A stretch of 64,000 nucleotides of DNA from contig JAGTWN010000004.1 in the NCBI GenBank assembly GCA_018842655.1, positions 2,790,001-2,854,000 on the forward strand, read 5' to 3'. Origin of the DNA: Candidatus Pantoea haifensis. Its GTDB lineage: Bacteria; Pseudomonadota; Gammaproteobacteria; Enterobacterales; Enterobacteriaceae. A program made the position numbers and the translations under genes. Below the pieces are notes generated by a model, which made no database searches, was not told where the DNA came from, and saw only the letters and a list, made by a program, of their open reading frames with translations. The stretch's first letter is position 1. The number at the start of each line of letters is the position of its first letter. This document shows, in pieces, positions 39,366 to 50,080 of the stretch.

Positions 39366-39563
39366 TCACTTTAATTAAGCGGTTTTGTAGAGTATCTCGC
39401 CAAAATTAAGCCACTTCACCTTGCCATAACCCGACATTACCTCAGAGTCAGAAATTATCCTCTTTTTGCCCTGCAAAGCCTGTCGTGGCGCGGTTTTTCG
39501 CCATTGAATGACGCCATTCAGGTGCGTAAGATTCTTGGTCTCATTTACAAATAAGAAACTGTT

Positions 39564-40895
39564 ATGCAAGCCTCCATCTCAGAATCACTCGACAAGCAAC
39601 ATGAGCCAACGCCGGTCAACTCGCGTAGCAAAGTGGTCGTTGCGTCGCTGGTCGGTACGGCCATCGAATTCTTCGATTTTTATATTTATGCCACTGCCGC
39701 CGTTATCGTTTTTCCGCACATCTTTTTTCCTCAAGGTGATGCTACCGTTGCCACGCTGCAATCGCTGGCCACGTTTGCCATTGCTTTTGTGGCGCGCCCA
39801 ATTGGTTCCGCGCTATTTGGTCATTTCGGCGATCGCGTAGGCCGTAAAGCCACGCTGGTGGCTTCGCTGCTTACTATGGGTATTTCAACTGTGGTCATCG
39901 GCCTGTTACCGAGCTACCAAAGCATTGGCGTGATGGCACCGCTGCTGCTGGCGCTGGCGCGCTTCGGTCAGGGCCTGGGCCTTGGCGGTGAATGGGGCGG
40001 TGCCGCACTGCTGGCAACGGAAAACGCACCAGCGAAAAAACGTGCACTATACGGCTCCTTTCCGCAGCTGGGCGCGCCGATTGGCTTCTTCTTTGCTAAC
40101 GGTACTTTCCTGCTGCTCTCATGGCTGCTTACCGATCAGCAGTTCATGGACTGGGGCTGGCGTGTGCCATTTGTCCTGTCTGCGGTGCTGGTACTGATTG
40201 GGTTATATGTGCGCGTATCGCTGCACGAAAGCCCGGTATTTGCCAAAGTGCAGAAAGAGAAGAAACAAGTGCGCGTGCCCATCGCAGCACTGCTCAGCAA
40301 GCATTTAACTGCCACCATCCTGGGGACGTTCATCATGCTTGCCACCTATACGCTGTTTTACATCATGACCGTTTACTCCATGAGTTACGGTACGGCACCG
40401 GCTCCGGCTGGGCTTGGCTTCTCGCGTAACAGTTTCCTGTGGATGCTGATGGTCGCGGTGATTGGCTTTGGCGTGATGGTGCCGATTGCCGGTCTGCTGG
40501 CTGACCGCTTTGGTCGCCGCAAAACCATGATCACTATTACACTGCTGATTATTCTGTTTTCGTTCATGTTTCCGATGCTGTTGGGTTCAGGCTCACAGAT
40601 TTTGGTGATGGGCTTCCTGCTGCTCGGCCTGAGCATTATGGGCCTGACCTTTGGCCCAATGGGCGCGCTGTTACCTGAATTGTTCCCAACGGAAGTGCGT
40701 TATACCGGCGCCTCGTTCTCCTATAATCTGTCGTCGATTTTGGGCGCCTCTGTCGCACCCTACATCGCCACCTGGTTGAATACCCATTACGGTTTGCAGG
40801 CCGTCGGGTTCTATCTGGCAAGCATGGCGGTGTTAACACTGATCGCGCTGATCGCCTGTAAAGAGACGCGCCATCAGACGCTTTACGAAGCGTGA
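39564..40895 (+). CDS. yhjE: YhjE, MFS transporter of the metabolite:H+ symporter family
   Basis: 443 residues, 12 membrane helices. FFDFYIYATAAVIVFPHIFF in helix 1, GHFGDRVGRKATL after helix 2, RFGQGLGLGGEWGGA in helix 4 and LLADRFGRRKTM match the ShiA/ProP/YhjE group and E. coli YhjE in particular. It probably imports an organic acid or osmolyte; the substrate is not known. It follows yhjD as in E. coli. Confidence 0.9.
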   Translation: MQASISESLDKQHEPTPVNSRSKVVVASLVGTAIEFFDFYIYATAAVIVFPHIFFPQGDATVATLQSLATFAIAFVARPIGSALFGHFGDRVGRKATLVASLLTMGISTVVIGLLPSYQSIGVMAPLLLALARFGQGLGLGGEWGGAALLATENAPAKKRALYGSFPQLGAPIGFFFANGTFLLLSWLLTDQQFMDWGWRVPFVLSAVLVLIGLYVRVSLHESPVFAKVQKEKKQVRVPIAALLSKHLTATILGTFIMLATYTLFYIMTVYSMSYGTAPAPAGLGFSRNSFLWMLMVAVIGFGVMVPIAGLLADRFGRRKTMITITLLIILFSFMFPMLLGSGSQILVMGFLLLGLSIMGLTFGPMGALLPELFPTEVRYTGASFSYNLSSILGASVAPYIATWLNTHYGLQAVGFYLASMAVLTLIALIACKETRHQTLYEA

Positions 40896-40911
40896 TGTGA
40901 ATGCTGTCGTG

Positions 40912-40940
40912 AAAAGCCTGGCTTAATGCCAGGCTTTTTT
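40912..40940 (+). terminator. Rho-independent terminator after yhjE
   Basis: AAAAGCCTGGC - TTAAT - GCCAGGCTTTTTT, 17 bp after the stop. Confidence 0.9.
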
Positions 40941-41050
40941 ATGGGCGCGGATCTTCTGTCTCTGTCGGCGATAGCCTGGTGCCATCACCCCTCTTTTCCA
41001 CCAAAGAGAGACGCTGCACTAAGCTGGCGTTGAACCAGAGCTGACAGCCA

Positions 41051-41080
41051 TAAAAAAACCCCGGCAAGCCGGGGTTTATC
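41051..41080 (-). terminator. Rho-independent terminator of ilvC
   Basis: AAACCCCGGC / GCCGGGGTTT with a two-base loop and a T7 run on the minus strand, 22 bp after the ilvC stop. Confidence 0.9.
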
Positions 41081-41101
41081 TGCTGAAAATTGTGTCGCTA
41101 C

Positions 41102-42577
41102 TTAGCCAGCAACAGCAATGCGCTTCATGTCAGTCATGTAGCCACGCAGTTTGCGACCAACCGCTTCGATTGGGTGATGACGAACCGCTTCGTTCACGTC
41201 ACGCAGCTGTGCGTTATCAACCTGGGTACCTTCAACCGCGTTGCCCAAATCGCCTGGCTGCAGCGTTGTCATGAACTCTTTCAGCAACGGCACCGCCGCA
41301 AAGGAGAACAGGTAGTTGCCGTACTCAGCGGTATCCGAGATAACCACATTCATTTCATACAGACGCTTGCGCGCAATGGTATTGGCGATCAGCGGCAGTT
41401 CATGCAGTGATTCATAGTAAGCTGACTCTTCGATGATGCCAGCGTCAACCATGGTTTCGAAGGCCAGTTCAACGCCTGCTTTCACCATTGCGACCATCAC
41501 CACGCCTTTGTCGTAATATTCCTGCTCTTCGATCTTACCTTCGTACTGAGAAGCGGTTTCGAACGCAGTTTTACCGGTCTCTTCACGCCAGGTCAGCAAA
41601 TTTTTGTCGTCGTTGGCCCAGTCAGCCATCATGCCAGAAGAGAACTCACCAGAGATAATGTCATCCATGTGTTTCTGGAACAGGGGTGCCATGATAGTTT
41701 TCAACTGCTCGGACAGCGCATAAGCACGCAGTTTGGCCGGATTAGACAGGCGATCCATCATCAGCGTGATACCGCCAAACTTCAGCGATTCGGTGATGGT
41801 TTCCCAGCCGAACTGAATCAGTTTTTCTGCATAGGAAGGATCAGTGCCTTCGGCCACCAGCTTGTCGAAGCACAGCAGTGAACCCGCCTGCAACATACCG
41901 CACAGAATAGTCTGCTCACCCATCAGGTCAGATTTCACTTCTGCAACGAAGGACGATTCCAGCACACCAGCGCGATCGCCGCCGGTTGCGGCTGCCCAGG
42001 CTTTAGCAATCGCCATGCCTTCACCTTTCGGATCGTTTTCCGGGTGAACCGCGATCAGCGTCGGTACGCCGAAACCACGCTTGTACTCTTCACGCACTTC
42101 AGTGCCTGGACATTTTGGCGCAACCATCACAACGGTAATGTCTTTACGGATCGTTTCACCCACTTCAACGATGTTAAAACCGTGCGAATAGCCTAATGCA
42201 GCGCCATCTTTCATCAGCGGCTGAACAGCCTGAACCACAGCAGAGTGCTGCTTGTCTGGCGTCAGGTTAACCACCAGATCCGCCTGTGGGATCAGCTCTT
42301 CATAAGTGCCCACTTTAAAACCATTATCGGTCGCTTTGCGCCAGGAAGCGCGTTTCTCAGCGATCGCTTCCGCACGCAGGGCGTAAGCGATATCCAGACC
42401 TGAATCACGCATGTTCAGGCCCTGGTTCAGACCCTGAGCACCGCAGCCAACGATGACAACTTTTTTGCCTTTCAGAAAGCTGGCACCATCAGCGAATTCA
42501 TCGCGTGCCATGAAACGGCATTTACCTAACTGCGCTAACTGATTACGCAAATTCAATGTGTTGAAATAATTGGCCAT
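41102..42577 (-). CDS. ilvC: Ketol-acid reductoisomerase (class II, long form)
   Basis: 491 residues, the exact length of E. coli IlvC. It converts acetolactate and acetohydroxybutyrate to dihydroxy-isovalerate and -methylvalerate using NADPH and Mg2+. [21 protein letters not shown] is the Rossmann site. The C-terminus contains two knotted helical domains as in the long enterobacterial form ([18 protein letters not shown] end). The start ([14 protein letters not shown]) is at 42577. It is divergent from its activator gene ilvY. Confidence 0.97.
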   Translation of the reverse strand: MANYFNTLNLRNQLAQLGKCRFMARDEFADGASFLKGKKVVIVGCGAQGLNQGLNMRDSGLDIAYALRAEAIAEKRASWRKATDNGFKVGTYEELIPQADLVVNLTPDKQHSAVVQAVQPLMKDGAALGYSHGFNIVEVGETIRKDITVVMVAPKCPGTEVREEYKRGFGVPTLIAVHPENDPKGEGMAIAKAWAAATGGDRAGVLESSFVAEVKSDLMGEQTILCGMLQAGSLLCFDKLVAEGTDPSYAEKLIQFGWETITESLKFGGITLMMDRLSNPAKLRAYALSEQLKTIMAPLFQKHMDDIISGEFSSGMMADWANDDKNLLTWREETGKTAFETASQYEGKIEEQEYYDKGVVMVAMVKAGVELAFETMVDAGIIEESAYYESLHELPLIANTIARKRLYEMNVVISDTAEYGNYLFSFAAVPLLKEFMTTLQPGDLGNAVEGTQVDNAQLRDVNEAVRHHPIEAVGRKLRGYMTDMKRIAVAG

Positions 42578-42701
42578 GGGTACTCCAGTGAGGTTGTGTT
42601 TACTGTTTTTGTTCAGGGTCGACGCACTGTGATGCGCCGCGAATGACCCCATCATATGACAGGAAATCTGTTGCTTAAATTGATATATTAACAACGTCAC
42701 G

Positions 42702-42716
42702 TTGCACTATTTGCAA
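42702..42716. promoter_or_regulatory. Probable IlvY operator between ilvC and ilvY
   Basis: TTGCACTATTTGCAA is an inverted repeat TTGCA-N5-TGCAA in the 162-bp divergent region. Tandem TTGC/GCAA repeats here are the known IlvY targets in E. coli. A weaker GTTG...CAAC pair lies just beside it at 42670-42695. Confidence 0.6.
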
Positions 42717-42739
42717 TATCACTTTAAGGCGATACGCGT

Positions 42740-43620
42740 ATGGATTTACGAGACCTGAAACTGTTCCTTCATCTGGCTGAAAGCTGCCATTTTGGCCGCA
42801 CCGCGCGCGCAATGCATGTCAGCCCTTCAACCCTCTCGCGCCAGATTCAGCGCCTTGAAGAAGATGTCGGCCATGCCTTGTTTTTGCGAGATAACCGCAC
42901 CGTGACGCTGACTGAAGCGGGTGAACGCCTGCGCCAGTTCGCACAGCAAACCCTGTTGCAGTATCAACAGTTGCGCCACGTAATGGATTTGAACGGCCCG
43001 TCGCTGAGCGGTGAGCTGCGTCTGTTTTGTTCCGTGACGGCGGCTTACAGTCACTTGCCGCCGATCCTTGACCGCTTCCGCGCCGAACATCCACAGGTTG
43101 AAATTAAGCTCAATACCGGTGATGCCGCTGATGCAGTAGAAAAAGTGCAATCGGGTGATGCCGATTTGGCCATCGCCGGGCGGCCTGAAACGCTGCCTGC
43201 CAGCATTGATTTTATGCCATTGGGATTGATCCCGCTGGTGCTGATCGCGCCAGCGTTGCCCTGTGCTGTGCGTACCCAGGCCACCCAGGCGACACCGGAC
43301 TGGTCGCAGGTGCCTTTTATCCTGCCGGAACAGGGACCTGCCCGACGCCGCATCGATCTCTGGTTTCGTCGCCATCGCATTCCCAATCCCCTGATTTATG
43401 CCACGGTGTCGGGCCATGAAGCGATCGTGTCCATGGTCGCCCTGGGCTGTGGCATCGCTTTATTGCCCGATGTGGTGCTGGAAAACAGCCCCGAGCCGGT
43501 ACGTAATCGCGTCTTGCTGCTGGAAAATGTGGAGTCGGTAGCACCGTTCGAACTTGGCGTGTGCGTACAAAAAAGCGGCTCGGTGAGCCGCTTATCAGTG
43601 CTTTCTGGAGTCAGTTGTAA
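42740..43620 (+). CDS. ilvY: IlvY, LysR-family activator of ilvC, C-terminal frame break in an A run
   Basis: It activates ilvC in response to acetolactate or acetohydroxybutyrate. The HTH region HFGRTARAMHVSPSTLSRQI and the effector domain match E. coli IlvY from MDLRDLK on. As read, the frame changes after CVQK and ends with an unrelated tail at 43627. Seven A instead of six at 43569-43574 gives VQKKRLGEPLISAFWSQL and a TAA at 43618-43620, immediately before the convergent ilvA stop. The restored length is 293 aa (E. coli 297). The A run also forms the T tail of the ilvGMEDA terminator on the other strand. Confidence 0.93.
43567..43593 (-). terminator. Terminator of ilvGMEDA, lying inside the 3' end of ilvY
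   Basis: AAGCGGCTC - GGT - GAGCCGCTT forms a perfect 9-bp stem. On the minus strand it is followed by six T, 28 bp after the ilvA stop. It overlaps the ilvY coding sequence. Confidence 0.8.
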
Positions 43621-45168
43621 TTACTGACCGGCGAGGAAGAAACGAAACGCGGGATTATGGGTTTCGTCGTGAAAGTCGTAACCCAGGTCGGCGAGGTGTT
43701 CTTCAAAACGCGGTTCAATATCGCCCAGCTCAAACGCTGCCAGTACGCGGCCATAATCGGTGCCATGGCTGCGATAGTGAAACAGCGAAATATTCCAGTG
43801 GGTGCCGAGCGTTTGCAGGAATTTAAGCAAAGCGCCCGGCGCTTCTGGGAACTCAAAGCTAAACAGGCGTTCACGCAACGGCTTGGACGGACGTCCTCCC
43901 ACCATGTAGCGCACATGCAGCTTGGCCATCTCGTCATCTGACAGATCAACGACCTGATAACCGCCTTCAACCAGATGAGCAATGATCTCACTGCGCTCTT
44001 CCAGCCCGCGGGTTAAGCGCACGCCAACGAAAATGCAGGCTTTGTCGGCATCCGCATAACGGTAGTTGAACTCAGTGATCGAGCGTCCACCCAGCGTCTG
44101 ACAAAACTTCAGGAAACTACCCTGCTGTTCTGGAATCGTTACTGCCAGCAAAGCTTCGCGCTGTTCACCCAGCTCGCAGCGTTCAGAAACGTAACGCAAG
44201 CCGTGAAAATTAACGTTAGCCCCGGAAAGCACATGTGCCAGTCGCTCGCCCTGGATGTCATGCTGCTGGATATACTTTTTCATCCCCGCCAGCGCCAGTG
44301 CGCCAGAGGGTTCAGCCACTGCCCGAACATCTTCAAACAGATCTTTCATGGCCGCGCAGATGGCATCACTGTCAACGGTGATGATGTCATCCAGATACTC
44401 CTGACAAAGACGGAAGGTTTCGCTACCGATGCGTTTCACCGCCACGCCTTCGGCAAACAGCCCGACGCGCGCCAGATCAACCGGATGGCCCGCTTCCAGT
44501 GCCGCTTTAAGGCAGGCTGAATCTTCTGACTCAACGGCAATGACTTTGATTTGCGGCATTAGCTGTTTGATTAACACCGCCACACCCGCCGCCAGACCGC
44601 CGCCACCGACCGGCACAAATACGCGATCGATATGTGCATCCTGTTGCAGCAGCTCCATTGCCAGCGTGCCCTGTCCGGCAATCACCGCCGGATGATCAAA
44701 CGGTGGAACAAAAGTGTAGCCCTGTTGCTCTGACAGCTCGATCGCTTTGGCTTTCGCCTCGTCAAAATTGGCACCGAACAGGTAAGCCTCACCGCCAAAT
44801 GCGCGCACCGCATCAACCTTGATATCAGCTGTTGCCAGCGGCATCACAATCAGTGATTTGATGCCCAGCTTGCTGGCAGAAAGCGCCACGCCCTGCGCAT
44901 GGTTACCGGCCGAAGCCGTCACCACACCGCGCGCTTTTTGCTCTTCATTCAGCCCGGCAATCATCGCGTAAGCGCCGCGCAGTTTGAAACTGTGCACCGG
45001 CTGGCGATCCTCGCGCTTCACTAAAATCGTGTTGCCGAGACGCGATGAAATTTTTTCCATTTTTTGCAGCGGCGTAACCTGGGCAACTTCATATACCGGG
45101 GAACGCAACACCGCGCGCAAATACTCTGCGCCACAGGGCGCATCGGATAGCGGTTGAGACTCGGCCAT
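43621..45168 (-). CDS. ilvA: Threonine ammonia-lyase (biosynthetic threonine deaminase)
   Basis: 515 residues. PLP enzyme turning threonine into 2-oxobutyrate, the first step to isoleucine. The PLP lysine is K62 in HSFKLRGAYAM; GGGGLAAGVA binds the cofactor phosphate. The C-terminal third (from about residue 325) contains two ACT-like regulatory domains for feedback by isoleucine and valine. GGAGG precedes the ATG, three bases after the ilvD stop. It is the last gene of ilvGMEDA. Confidence 0.96.
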   Translation of the reverse strand: MAESQPLSDAPCGAEYLRAVLRSPVYEVAQVTPLQKMEKISSRLGNTILVKREDRQPVHSFKLRGAYAMIAGLNEEQKARGVVTASAGNHAQGVALSASKLGIKSLIVMPLATADIKVDAVRAFGGEAYLFGANFDEAKAKAIELSEQQGYTFVPPFDHPAVIAGQGTLAMELLQQDAHIDRVFVPVGGGGLAAGVAVLIKQLMPQIKVIAVESEDSACLKAALEAGHPVDLARVGLFAEGVAVKRIGSETFRLCQEYLDDIITVDSDAICAAMKDLFEDVRAVAEPSGALALAGMKKYIQQHDIQGERLAHVLSGANVNFHGLRYVSERCELGEQREALLAVTIPEQQGSFLKFCQTLGGRSITEFNYRYADADKACIFVGVRLTRGLEERSEIIAHLVEGGYQVVDLSDDEMAKLHVRYMVGGRPSKPLRERLFSFEFPEAPGALLKFLQTLGTHWNISLFHYRSHGTDYGRVLAAFELGDIEPRFEEHLADLGYDFHDETHNPAFRFFLAGQ

Positions 45169-45171
45169 CAG

Positions 45172-47022
45172 TTAGCCTCCCAGCTTGCTCTTATCACGCA
45201 CTGCGCCTTTGTCTGCGCTGGTGGCGAGGGAAGCGTAAGCGCGCAGCGCAAACGAGACTTCACGCTGACGATTAACAGGCGTGTAAGCTGCATCGCCACG
45301 CGCTGTCTGCTCTTCACGACGTGCATGCAATTCGTTATCCGGAACCGCCAGCCTGATGCCACGATTTGGAATATCGATCTCAATGGTATCGCCATCTTTT
45401 ACCAGGGCGATGGTGCCGCCATTGGCAGCTTCTGGTGACGCATGACCGATAGACAATCCGGAAGTACCGCCAGAGAAACGACCATCAGTGATTAGCGCAC
45501 AGCTTTTGCCAAGTCCCATGGATTTCAGGTAAGTGGTCGGATAGAGCATTTCCTGCATGCCCGGCCCACCTTTTGGCCCTTCATAGCGAATCACGACGAC
45601 ATCACCCGCGACAACTTTACCGCCCAGAATCGCTTCGACCGCGTCATCCTGGCTTTCGTAAACTTTGGCGGGACCGCTGAAAGTCAGGATCTCTTTGTCT
45701 ACGCCAGCCGTTTTCACGATGCAGCCATCTTCAGCAATGTTGCCGTACAGCACTGCCAGGCCACCGTCCTGCGAGAAAGCAAATTCCCGTGTGCGGATAC
45801 ATCCTTCCTGGCGGTCATCATCCAGCGTGTCCCAACGACACTCCTGGGAAAACGCCTGTGTGGTACGGATGCCTGCCGGACCGGCGCGGAACATTTTCTT
45901 CACCGCCTCATCCTGAGTCAGCATGATATCGTACTGATCCAGTGTTTCACGCAGACTCAGACCCAGCACGTTGCGCACCTGGTTATCCAGCAGTCCGGCA
46001 CGATCCAGTTCGCCCAGAATACCGATCACGCCGCCTGCGCGGTGCACATCTTCCATATGATATTTCTGGGTGCTTGGCGCAACTTTACACAGATGCGGCA
46101 CTTTACGTGACAGACGATCGATGTCAGAGATATTGAAATCGATTTCGCCTTCCTGCGCGGCGGCCAGGAGATGCAGAACGGTATTAGTAGAACCGCCCAT
46201 CGCAATGTCCAGCGTCATAGCATTTTCAAACGCCGCTTTGCTGGCAATACTGCGCGGCAATACGCTGTAGTCGTCCTGCTCGTAATATTTTTTCGCCAGA
46301 CCAACAATGCGCTTACCGGCATTGATGAACAGTTCTTTGCGGTCTGCGTGCGTAGCCAGCAAAGAGCCGTTACCTGGCTGCGACAGGCCTAACGCTTCAG
46401 TCAGACAGTTCATTGAGTTGGCCGTGAACATGCCTGAACAGGAACCGCAGGTCGGGCAGGCGGATCGCTCAATCTGCTCGCTTTCAGCATCACTGACGTT
46501 CGGGTTGGCACCCTGAATCATCGCATCAACCAGATCCAGCTTGATGATCTTGTCAGAAAGTTTGGTTTTACCGGCTTCCATCGGGCCGCCAGAGACGAAA
46601 ATCACCGGGATATTCAGGCGCAGTGACGCCATCAACATACCGGGGGTGATTTTGTCGCAGTTAGAGATACAGACCATGGCATCAGCACAGTGTGCGTTCA
46701 CCATGTACTCAACCGAGTCGGCAATCAGCTCGCGCGAAGGCAGTGAATACAGCATGCCGCCATGTCCCATGGCAATACCGTCATCCACGGCAATGGTGTT
46801 GAACTCTTTGGCTACACCACCCGCCGCTTCGATCTGCTCGGCGACCAGTTTACCAAGGTCACGCAGGTGAACGTGGCCCGGTACAAATTGGGTGAATGAG
46901 TTGACGACGGCGATAATGGGTTTGCCAAAATCGGCGTCGGTCATTCCTGTCGCGCGCCACAAGGCACGGGCACCCGCCATGTTACGGCCATGGGTGGTAG
47001 TGGCGGAACGGTACTTAGGCAT
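45172..47022 (-). CDS. ilvD: Dihydroxy-acid dehydratase
   Basis: 616 residues. Iron-sulphur enzyme giving 2-oxoisovalerate and 2-oxo-3-methylvalerate. Cluster Cys candidates are in [12 protein letters not shown] and [29 protein letters not shown] and [14 protein letters not shown] are also typical. [20 protein letters not shown] is the standard start. It lies 62 bp downstream of ilvE with a GC-rich hairpin (about 47050-47077) in the gap. Confidence 0.96.
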   Translation of the reverse strand: MPKYRSATTTHGRNMAGARALWRATGMTDADFGKPIIAVVNSFTQFVPGHVHLRDLGKLVAEQIEAAGGVAKEFNTIAVDDGIAMGHGGMLYSLPSRELIADSVEYMVNAHCADAMVCISNCDKITPGMLMASLRLNIPVIFVSGGPMEAGKTKLSDKIIKLDLVDAMIQGANPNVSDAESEQIERSACPTCGSCSGMFTANSMNCLTEALGLSQPGNGSLLATHADRKELFINAGKRIVGLAKKYYEQDDYSVLPRSIASKAAFENAMTLDIAMGGSTNTVLHLLAAAQEGEIDFNISDIDRLSRKVPHLCKVAPSTQKYHMEDVHRAGGVIGILGELDRAGLLDNQVRNVLGLSLRETLDQYDIMLTQDEAVKKMFRAGPAGIRTTQAFSQECRWDTLDDDRQEGCIRTREFAFSQDGGLAVLYGNIAEDGCIVKTAGVDKEILTFSGPAKVYESQDDAVEAILGGKVVAGDVVVIRYEGPKGGPGMQEMLYPTTYLKSMGLGKSCALITDGRFSGGTSGLSIGHASPEAANGGTIALVKDGDTIEIDIPNRGIRLAVPDNELHARREEQTARGDAAYTPVNRQREVSFALRAYASLATSADKGAVRDKSKLGG

Positions 47023-47084
47023 GCTCTATTTACTCCAGTAAGAATAAGCTCGCGGACGTCGTATGACGCCCGCGCAATATCTGA

Positions 47085-48014
47085 TTATGGGTTAACCGGA
47101 TCTAACCAGCCCCATTTGTCTTCTGTCTCGCCAGTGAACAGGCCAAAGAATGCCTGCTGAATGCGTGCGGTAACCGGACCACGTTTGCCTTCGCCAACCT
47201 GGATGCCATCAACACTGCGTACCGGGGTGATTTCTGCCGCCGTGCCTGACATGAAGATTTCATCAGCCAGATAGAGAGATTCACGCGACAGAGTCTGCTC
47301 ACGAACCTCGATTCCCATCTCTTTCGCCAGTTTAATAATGGCGTCACGCGTGATACCTGGCAGCGCAGATGAGGTGAACGGTGGCGTGAACAGAATGCCA
47401 TCTTTCACTTCAAACAGGTTTTCACCAGCACCTTCAGAGATGTAGCCGTTAGTATCAAGCGCGATACCTTCCTGATAACCGTGACGGCGCGCTTCGCTGC
47501 CTACCAGCAGAGAGGACAGATAGTTACCACCCGCTTTCGCAGCCGTTGGCAGAGTGTTGGGTGCAACGCGGTTCCATGAAGAGACCATCGCGTCGATGCC
47601 CTGCTCCAGCGCCTCAGCGCCCAGGTAGGCTCCCCATGGGAAGGCCGCAATGATCACGTCGGTGGTATAGCCATCTGGCGGGTTTACGCCTAAGCCTACG
47701 TCGCCAACAAAGGCCAGCGGACGGATATAAGCACTTTTCAGTTTGTTGACGCGGATAACTTCGCGGCAAGCTTCCATCAGCTCATCAACGCTGCTGGAGA
47801 TAGGGAAGCGATAGATTTTTGCAGAGTCGTGCAGACGTTGCATGTGCTCGCGATGGCGGAACACAACGGGTCCTTTGTGAGAGTCGTAGCAACGCACACC
47901 TTCGAATACGGAAGTACCATAGTGCAATGCGTGGGACATGACGCTGACCTTTGCATCTTCCCACTTAACCATCTCGCCATTGAACCAAATAAAGTCTGCT
48001 TTCTTCGTGCTCAT
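47085..48014 (-). CDS. ilvE: Branched-chain amino-acid aminotransferase
   Basis: 309 residues, same length as E. coli IlvE. PLP enzyme making valine, isoleucine and leucine from their oxo-acids. The PLP lysine is K160 in PTAAKAGGNYLSS; ISEGAGENLFEVKDG and FMSGTAAEITPV are conserved. AAAGGACA precedes the ATG. It follows ilvM by 18 bp. Confidence 0.96.
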   Translation of the reverse strand: MSTKKADFIWFNGEMVKWEDAKVSVMSHALHYGTSVFEGVRCYDSHKGPVVFRHREHMQRLHDSAKIYRFPISSSVDELMEACREVIRVNKLKSAYIRPLAFVGDVGLGVNPPDGYTTDVIIAAFPWGAYLGAEALEQGIDAMVSSWNRVAPNTLPTAAKAGGNYLSSLLVGSEARRHGYQEGIALDTNGYISEGAGENLFEVKDGILFTPPFTSSALPGITRDAIIKLAKEMGIEVREQTLSRESLYLADEIFMSGTAAEITPVRSVDGIQVGEGKRGPVTARIQQAFFGLFTGETEDKWGWLDPVNP

Positions 48015-48032
48015 TGTTATGTCCTTTCGCGA

Positions 48033-48290
48033 CTATGCGCGGATTTGTTGTGTTGTCTGTTGTTGAATCTGGACGCACGCGACATCCATTAATTTGCTTA
48101 ACTGCGAAGACAGTAAATCGACTGAGCGTTGGCTGGCAACGGTCATTTCAATATTAATGCTGTCAGCACTGGTCATTGACGCCATGTTCATGGAGCACAC
48201 CTGAAAACCACGGTGACGGACTACGCGTAAAATGCGTTCTAATATTTCAGGGCGGAAGCGCGCTTCGATAGACAATTGATGCTGGTTCAT
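48033..48290 (-). CDS. ilvM: Acetolactate synthase II small (regulatory) subunit
   Basis: 85 residues, one ACT domain: [20 protein letters not shown] and [17 protein letters not shown]. It activates and stabilises IlvG. It overlaps the ilvG stop by four bases (ATGA), giving translational coupling. The isozyme II small subunit confers valine resistance in E. coli. Confidence 0.95.
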   Translation of the reverse strand: MNQHQLSIEARFRPEILERILRVVRHRGFQVCSMNMASMTSADSINIEMTVASQRSVDLLSSQLSKLMDVACVQIQQQTTQQIRA

Positions 48291-49933
48291 GCGGTTTTCT
48301 CCATCATGTTTGCATTGCTGGCACCGGGTGGTACCAATGGCCAGACGTTTTCATGCTCATCTATCGCAACATGCAGGAAGTAAGGACCTTCACTGTTCAG
48401 CAGAGCATCAAGGGCGGCGTCGACCTGTTCTTTACGGGTAATACGCTGGCCGGGGATATCAAACGCACTGGCCAGCGTGAGGAAATCGGGGTTATCGGAC
48501 AAATTAGTTTCGCTGTAGCGTCCATCAAAAAACAGCTGTTGCCACTGGCGTACCATGCCTAAACGTTGGTTATCCAACAGCACAATTTTTACCGGCAACT
48601 TGCCACGCTTGATGGTACCCAGCTCCTGAATATTCATCATGATCGAGCCGTCACCAGAGACGCAGATAACGGTATCCTGTGGTCGTGCAACCTGAGCACC
48701 GACAGCCGCAGGCAGACCAAAGCCCATCGTGCCTAACCCACTGGAGGTGATGAAGTTTTCGGGTGCGTTAAAAGCCATATGCTGCGCAGCCCACATCTGA
48801 TGCTGTCCGACATCTGTAGTAACAACGCTGTTTTCTGGCTTGCGATCGGACAACTGCTTTAACAGCAATGGCGCATAAATGGCTTCGCCCGGATGATCGT
48901 AACGCCATTCGTGCAGCGCCTTGAGCGCCTTCACCTCTTCGCGCCATGCATCAATCTGTAACGGCTGACTTAACGCAGGTAACACATGATTTAAATCGCC
49001 CTGAAGGGAGACATGGGCACGACGTAATTTATTGAGTTCAGCAGGATCGATATCCAGATGGATAACATTGGCGAGCAGGGCAAAGGTATCCAGTTTGCCT
49101 GTTACGCGGTCATCAAAGCGCGCACCAACCGCAATCAATAAATCACAACACTGCACAGCCAGGTTAGCGGCTTTGGTGCCGTGCATACCCAGCATACCCA
49201 GGTAAACCTCGCTATTTGCATCCACACTGCCTAAGCCTTTCAGGGTGGCAACGGCTGGAATGCCTGTTTCTTGTGCCAGTGCGCGTAATGCCGGTACCGC
49301 CTGCGCCATGCCCACACCACCACCCACATACAGCATCGGTTTCTTTGCCTGTGCCATCATCGCGCGTGCTTCGATGATCGCCTGGTGCGGCAGCGCCATG
49401 ATCTCTTCAACTGGCTGCAGATGGGGCGTCGGCTCGCCTTTCGCAATTTGAATATCTTTAGGAATATCAACTAATACTGGGCCAGGACGGCCAGATTGAG
49501 CGATGGCAAAGGCTTCCGCCATTACCGCAGGCAAATCATCAAGTGATTCCACCAGGAAACTGTGTTTGGTGCAGGCCAGGGAAAGCCCTAACACATCAAT
49601 TTCCTGAAAGGCGTCAGTACCGATGAACGCGGAGGAAACCTGGCCAGTCAGCGCCACAACGGGAACAGAATCCATCATGGCATCAGCAAGACCGGTAATC
49701 AGGTTGGTGGCGCCCGGACCGGAAGTGGCGATACAAACGCCGGTTTTACCGGTTGAGCGTGCATAGCCAATCGCCGCCATCACCGCACCTTGCTCATGCC
49801 GACACAGTAGGTGTTCCACGCCGCCGTCATAGAGCGCATCGTATACCGGCATGATTGCGCCGCCAGGATAACCAAATACGGTATCAACACCCTGCGCGCG
49901 TAAAGCCTGAACCACCCACTGTGCACCTGTCAT
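48287..49933 (-). CDS. ilvG: Acetolactate synthase II large subunit, intact
   Basis: 548 residues from the ATG at 49933 (AGGAGA upstream). Thiamine-diphosphate and FAD enzyme forming acetolactate and acetohydroxybutyrate. The catalytic Glu lies in [16 protein letters not shown] and the TDP motif is [15 protein letters not shown]. Unlike E. coli K-12, where ilvG is frame-shifted, this copy is open throughout, so isozyme II should be active. Confidence 0.96.
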   Translation of the reverse strand: MTGAQWVVQALRAQGVDTVFGYPGGAIMPVYDALYDGGVEHLLCRHEQGAVMAAIGYARSTGKTGVCIATSGPGATNLITGLADAMMDSVPVVALTGQVSSAFIGTDAFQEIDVLGLSLACTKHSFLVESLDDLPAVMAEAFAIAQSGRPGPVLVDIPKDIQIAKGEPTPHLQPVEEIMALPHQAIIEARAMMAQAKKPMLYVGGGVGMAQAVPALRALAQETGIPAVATLKGLGSVDANSEVYLGMLGMHGTKAANLAVQCCDLLIAVGARFDDRVTGKLDTFALLANVIHLDIDPAELNKLRRAHVSLQGDLNHVLPALSQPLQIDAWREEVKALKALHEWRYDHPGEAIYAPLLLKQLSDRKPENSVVTTDVGQHQMWAAQHMAFNAPENFITSSGLGTMGFGLPAAVGAQVARPQDTVICVSGDGSIMMNIQELGTIKRGKLPVKIVLLDNQRLGMVRQWQQLFFDGRYSETNLSDNPDFLTLASAFDIPGQRITRKEQVDAALDALLNSEGPYFLHVAIDEHENVWPLVPPGASNANMMEKTA

Positions 49934-49935
49934 CA

Positions 49936-49986
49936 CTATTCTCCTGCGTCCTGACGGGAACAACAGAATTTTATGCTACTGTTCAT
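49936..49986 (-). CDS. ilvX: IlvX, 16-residue peptide between the ilv leader and ilvG
   Basis: ATG at 49986 with AAGGA at seven bases; the peptide [16 protein letters not shown] is colinear with E. coli IlvX (MNNSTKFCFSRFRTGN). Its stop is two bases before the ilvG ATG, so ribosomes finishing ilvX could feed ilvG. No function is established. Conservation of the coding frame supports real translation. Confidence 0.85.
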   Translation of the reverse strand: MNSSIKFCCSRQDAGE

Positions 49987-50026
49987 TGTTTGTTCCTTGA
50001 TGATTAGCTGATATTTTGCCTGGTCG

Positions 50027-50080
50027 AAAAAAACCCCCGGACCTGTCGGTGCGGGGTTTTTCGAAGTCCGGGCTTGATTT
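50027..50080 (-). terminator. Attenuator terminator of the ilvGMEDA leader
   Basis: On the minus strand, GCCCGGACTTCG...GGTCCGGGGG followed by seven T comes directly after the leader peptide stop. A competing arm, ACCCCGCACC, can pair with the same segment. This is the classic attenuator design. Confidence 0.85.

Noticed and set aside
39375-39569. 64-codon minus-strand frame between yhjD and yhjE
   Set aside because: It overlaps the yhjE start, shows no homology that I recognise and has no good ribosome site.
48287-49933. Frame break in ilvG as in E. coli K-12
   Set aside because: The gene is open from start to stop and its length is normal for the active enzyme.
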